A program made the position numbers and the translations under genes. This document shows, in pieces, positions 62,397 through 64,000 of a DNA stretch of 64,000 nucleotides. How positions within the stretch are numbered: position 1 is the first letter of the stretch; the number at the start of each line of letters is the position of its first letter. The notes under the pieces were generated by a model. It ran no database searches, was not told the origin of the DNA, and saw only the letters and a program-made list of their open reading frames with translations. The DNA lies in contig NZ_CP141266.1 of NCBI RefSeq assembly GCF_030540775.2, forward strand, positions 275,501 to 339,500. Reading direction: 5' to 3'. This DNA comes from Flavivirga abyssicola. GTDB taxonomy: Bacteria > Bacteroidota > Bacteroidia > Flavobacteriales > Flavobacteriaceae.

Positions 62397-62565
62397 TTTT
62401 TATTAAGATAAAAGAGAATAGATATATAGACCGCTTTGCTGTTAGACTTAACCATCTATTAATTTCTATTTCTTATTTATTAATTTACTTTTTAAGAGAA
62501 TACATGACGACCTCTTTTCTAAAGGGTTACTTTCTTTCGAAATCTGTTTTCTCTTTTCTGTTTTA
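62397..62565. other. Operon gap between GH65 and beta-phosphoglucomutase genes
   Basis: A 169-bp AT-rich spacer within the otherwise tight operon. No hairpin with T-tract and no promoter match are apparent, so transcription probably reads through. Confidence 0.4.
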
Positions 62566-63228
62566 TTAATTTTTTTCTGAAATAACCTTAGAGAAAAAAT
62601 CTTGTGGTATCTCAGTTAAATTGTTAAAATTGAAATCGGCTTCACTGAGCGTATCTTCATCTCCTACTCCCACCGATATCATGTTTGCTTTATTAGCCGC
62701 TTCAATACCCGCTATAGCATCTTCAAAAACAATACAGTTTTCGGGTTTTAGATTAAGCTTTTTGGCGCCAATTAAAAACACTTCAGGATCTGGCTTCGCT
62801 TTCGAAACACTATTACCATCTACGATACCTTCAAACCTTTCTAATAAGCCCACCTGTTTTAAAATAAGTGGTGCATTTTTACTGGCAGACCCCAATACAT
62901 ATTTAATACCTTTGCTATCTAGTTTATCAAGTAAATCGTTAACACCTGGAAGAATTTCTTCTTCATTCATTTTTCTAATATATCCCAGATAGTCTTCATT
63001 TTTACTTATTAAAACAGCTTGTTTTTTTTCTTCTGATAATTCTACATGACCTATGTTTAAAAGTATTTCTAATGAACGTACACGACTAACCCCTTTAAGC
63101 AATTCGTTATGCGTTTCTGTGAATTCAATATGTAAATCATCTGCAAGGTTTTTCCAAGCCAGAAAATGATATTTTGCAGTATCAACTATAACCCCGTCAA
63201 GGTCGAATATAACTCCTATATTATTCAT
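62566..63228 (-). CDS. pgmB: Beta-phosphoglucomutase
   Basis: A 220-residue HAD-superfamily enzyme that converts beta-glucose-1-phosphate to glucose-6-phosphate. The nucleophile motif is FDLDGVIVDTAKYHFLAWKN, with the cap segment GVSRVRSLEILL and the later motifs VLGSASKNAPLIL and CIVFEDAIAGIEAANKANM. It uses the product of the GH65 phosphorylase. It lies 4 bp after the MFS transporter gene. Confidence 0.96.
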   Translation of the reverse strand: MNNIGVIFDLDGVIVDTAKYHFLAWKNLADDLHIEFTETHNELLKGVSRVRSLEILLNIGHVELSEEKKQAVLISKNEDYLGYIRKMNEEEILPGVNDLLDKLDSKGIKYVLGSASKNAPLILKQVGLLERFEGIVDGNSVSKAKPDPEVFLIGAKKLNLKPENCIVFEDAIAGIEAANKANMISVGVGDEDTLSEADFNFNNLTEIPQDFFSKVISEKN

Positions 63229-63232
63229 TAAA

Positions 63233-64000
63233 TTATGATTGTATTACGTCATCAACATCTTTCACTTTGAAAACTAATGCTGCTGCTATTAAAAAACTTA
63301 CGCCACTCATCAAAAGAGCGAAAATGGCATGATTGTTATAGGCATACTTAACTAATGGCCCGCCTATTAAAGCGTTGATTATTTGTGGGATTACGATGAA
63401 AAAATTAAAAATCCCCATGTATACTCCCATCTTTTTTGGAGAAATAGAACCTGCTAATATCGCATATGGCATTGCCAATATACTAGCCCAGGCTATTCCA
63501 ACACCTATCATTGAAATGATGAGCCAATTTTCATCTGGCATGATATACATTGAAAGTAACCCTAAGCCCCCAACAACAAGCGATGCTGCGTGTGTTTTCT
63601 TTCTACCTATTTTCTTTGCTATGTATGGTAAAGTAAATGCGTATAATGCAGAAACTAAGTTGTAAACTCCAAACAATATGCCTACCCAATCTCCGGCATT
63701 CTGGTATGCGGGGCTACTACTATCTGTATGTAACAATCCATATGTATGTTGTGCTATAGCTGGTGTAGCAAACACCCACAGCCCAAATAACCCAAACCAT
63801 GAAAAGAATTGTACCCAACTTAGCTGACGCATGGTTGTTGGCATTTTTTTGAAGTCTTTAAAAATATCCAATAAACTGGATTTATCTTCTTCATTGTCTT
63901 TTACTATGGTTTCAGAATGTGTTTTTTTATCTTCAAAACTCGCTAATTCTTCTGGAGAGTATTCTTTTGTTGTTGTTACCGTTACTAAAATTGAACCTAT
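63233..64000 (-). CDS. MFS sugar transporter, partial (maltose-type, 5' end beyond window)
   Basis: An open frame of 255 residues reaching the window edge; it covers a cytoplasmic loop and the C-terminal six membrane helices, so the N-terminal half is missing. The loop ends KDFKKMPTTMRQLSWVQFFS and leads into WFGLFGLWVFATPAIAQHTY; later come VSALYAFTLPYIAKKIGRKK and MPYAILAGSISPKKMGVYMG. This is the glycoside-pentoside-hexuronide/SLC45-like pattern of maltose and sucrose permeases. An internal TTG/Met-like position at 63871 is not the true start. First visible gene of the alpha-glucan operon. Confidence 0.9.
   Translation of the reverse strand: MGSILVTVTTTKEYSPEELASFEDKKTHSETIVKDNEEDKSSLLDIFKDFKKMPTTMRQLSWVQFFSWFGLFGLWVFATPAIAQHTYGLLHTDSSSPAYQNAGDWVGILFGVYNLVSALYAFTLPYIAKKIGRKKTHAASLVVGGLGLLSMYIMPDENWLIISMIGVGIAWASILAMPYAILAGSISPKKMGVYMGIFNFFIVIPQIINALIGGPLVKYAYNNHAIFALLMSGVSFLIAAALVFKVKDVDDVIQS

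Noticed and set aside
52610-64000. Complete starch PUL with SusC/SusD
   Set aside because: No SusC- or SusD-like gene is in the window; only the enzymatic and maltose-import part is visible.

Overview
The window is a low-GC chromosome segment from a member of the Bacteroidota, most likely a marine or aquatic Flavobacteriaceae (inference). The evidence is a secreted protein with a C-terminal type IX secretion sorting domain, a TonB-dependent receptor with a carboxypeptidase-regulatory N-terminal domain, a DUF4295 gene beside rpmG and rpmB, many short Ser-Cys lipoprotein signals, the lack of Shine-Dalgarno sequences, and promoters of the TTG-N19-TAnnTTTG type (clear at 13791-13820 and, on the minus strand, at 28009-28038). 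No tRNA, rRNA, CRISPR array or transposase gene was found.

Layout. 1-8212 (minus) is the distal part of a capsule/exopolysaccharide export operon: Wza-like lipoprotein, Wzc-like tyrosine kinase with a YG-repeat tail, ABC permease, ABC ATPase with a Wzt-type C-terminal domain, a methyltransferase-pyruvyltransferase fusion, and a cut-off glycosyltransferase-like gene. 8276-17597 (plus) holds an ABC-F ATPase, a methyltransferase, a secreted TonB_C-like repeat protein, a cobalamin adenosyltransferase, a DUF2795 protein and SecA. 17794-34382 is mostly minus-strand housekeeping: M23 peptidase, RimO, a large T9SS-secreted nuclease, FtsY, DUF4295-L33-L28, CinA, an HPt protein, an FAH-family hydrolase, an exonuclease, a 2-oxoacid dehydrogenase E2, a GT2 glycosyltransferase and RecR; a class C beta-lactamase-fold lipoprotein lies among them on plus. 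34505-43584 holds a sodium/solute symporter, a CoA-binding protein, a TonB-dependent receptor, FabH, HtpG and a MOSC protein. Between the receptor and FabH is a 158-bp MITE-like element with perfect 18-bp inverted ends and a 5-bp target duplication.

43589-52586 is the most unusual part: about 9 kb that reads as an integron-like gene-cassette array. Twelve small genes, all on plus, lie one (once two) at a time between 13 attC-like sites. Most sites are 118-212 bp, begin with a ...CAAC core and end with a GTTG... core; one is collapsed to about 20 bp. Most can fold by pairing the cores, then GTATAA with TTATAC, then a site-specific apex hairpin. In most cassettes the variable bases next to GTTG at the 5' end are the exact or near complement of those next to CAAC at the 3' end of the same cassette, as expected if cassettes enter through circular intermediates. 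No integrase gene is in the window, so this is either an integrase-less cluster of attC sites or a related, undescribed cassette system. Most products are small lipoproteins, secreted or membrane proteins of unknown function; the first is a phytanoyl-CoA dioxygenase-like enzyme.

52610-64000 (minus) is an alpha-glucan/maltose utilisation operon: an MFS sugar transporter (cut by the window end), beta-phosphoglucomutase, a GH65 disaccharide phosphorylase, a cyclomaltodextrinase-like GH13, a GH31 alpha-glucosidase and two more GH13 lipoproteins. Together they would split oligosaccharides outside or in the periplasm, import maltose, phosphorolyse it to glucose plus beta-glucose-1-phosphate, and convert the latter to glucose-6-phosphate.
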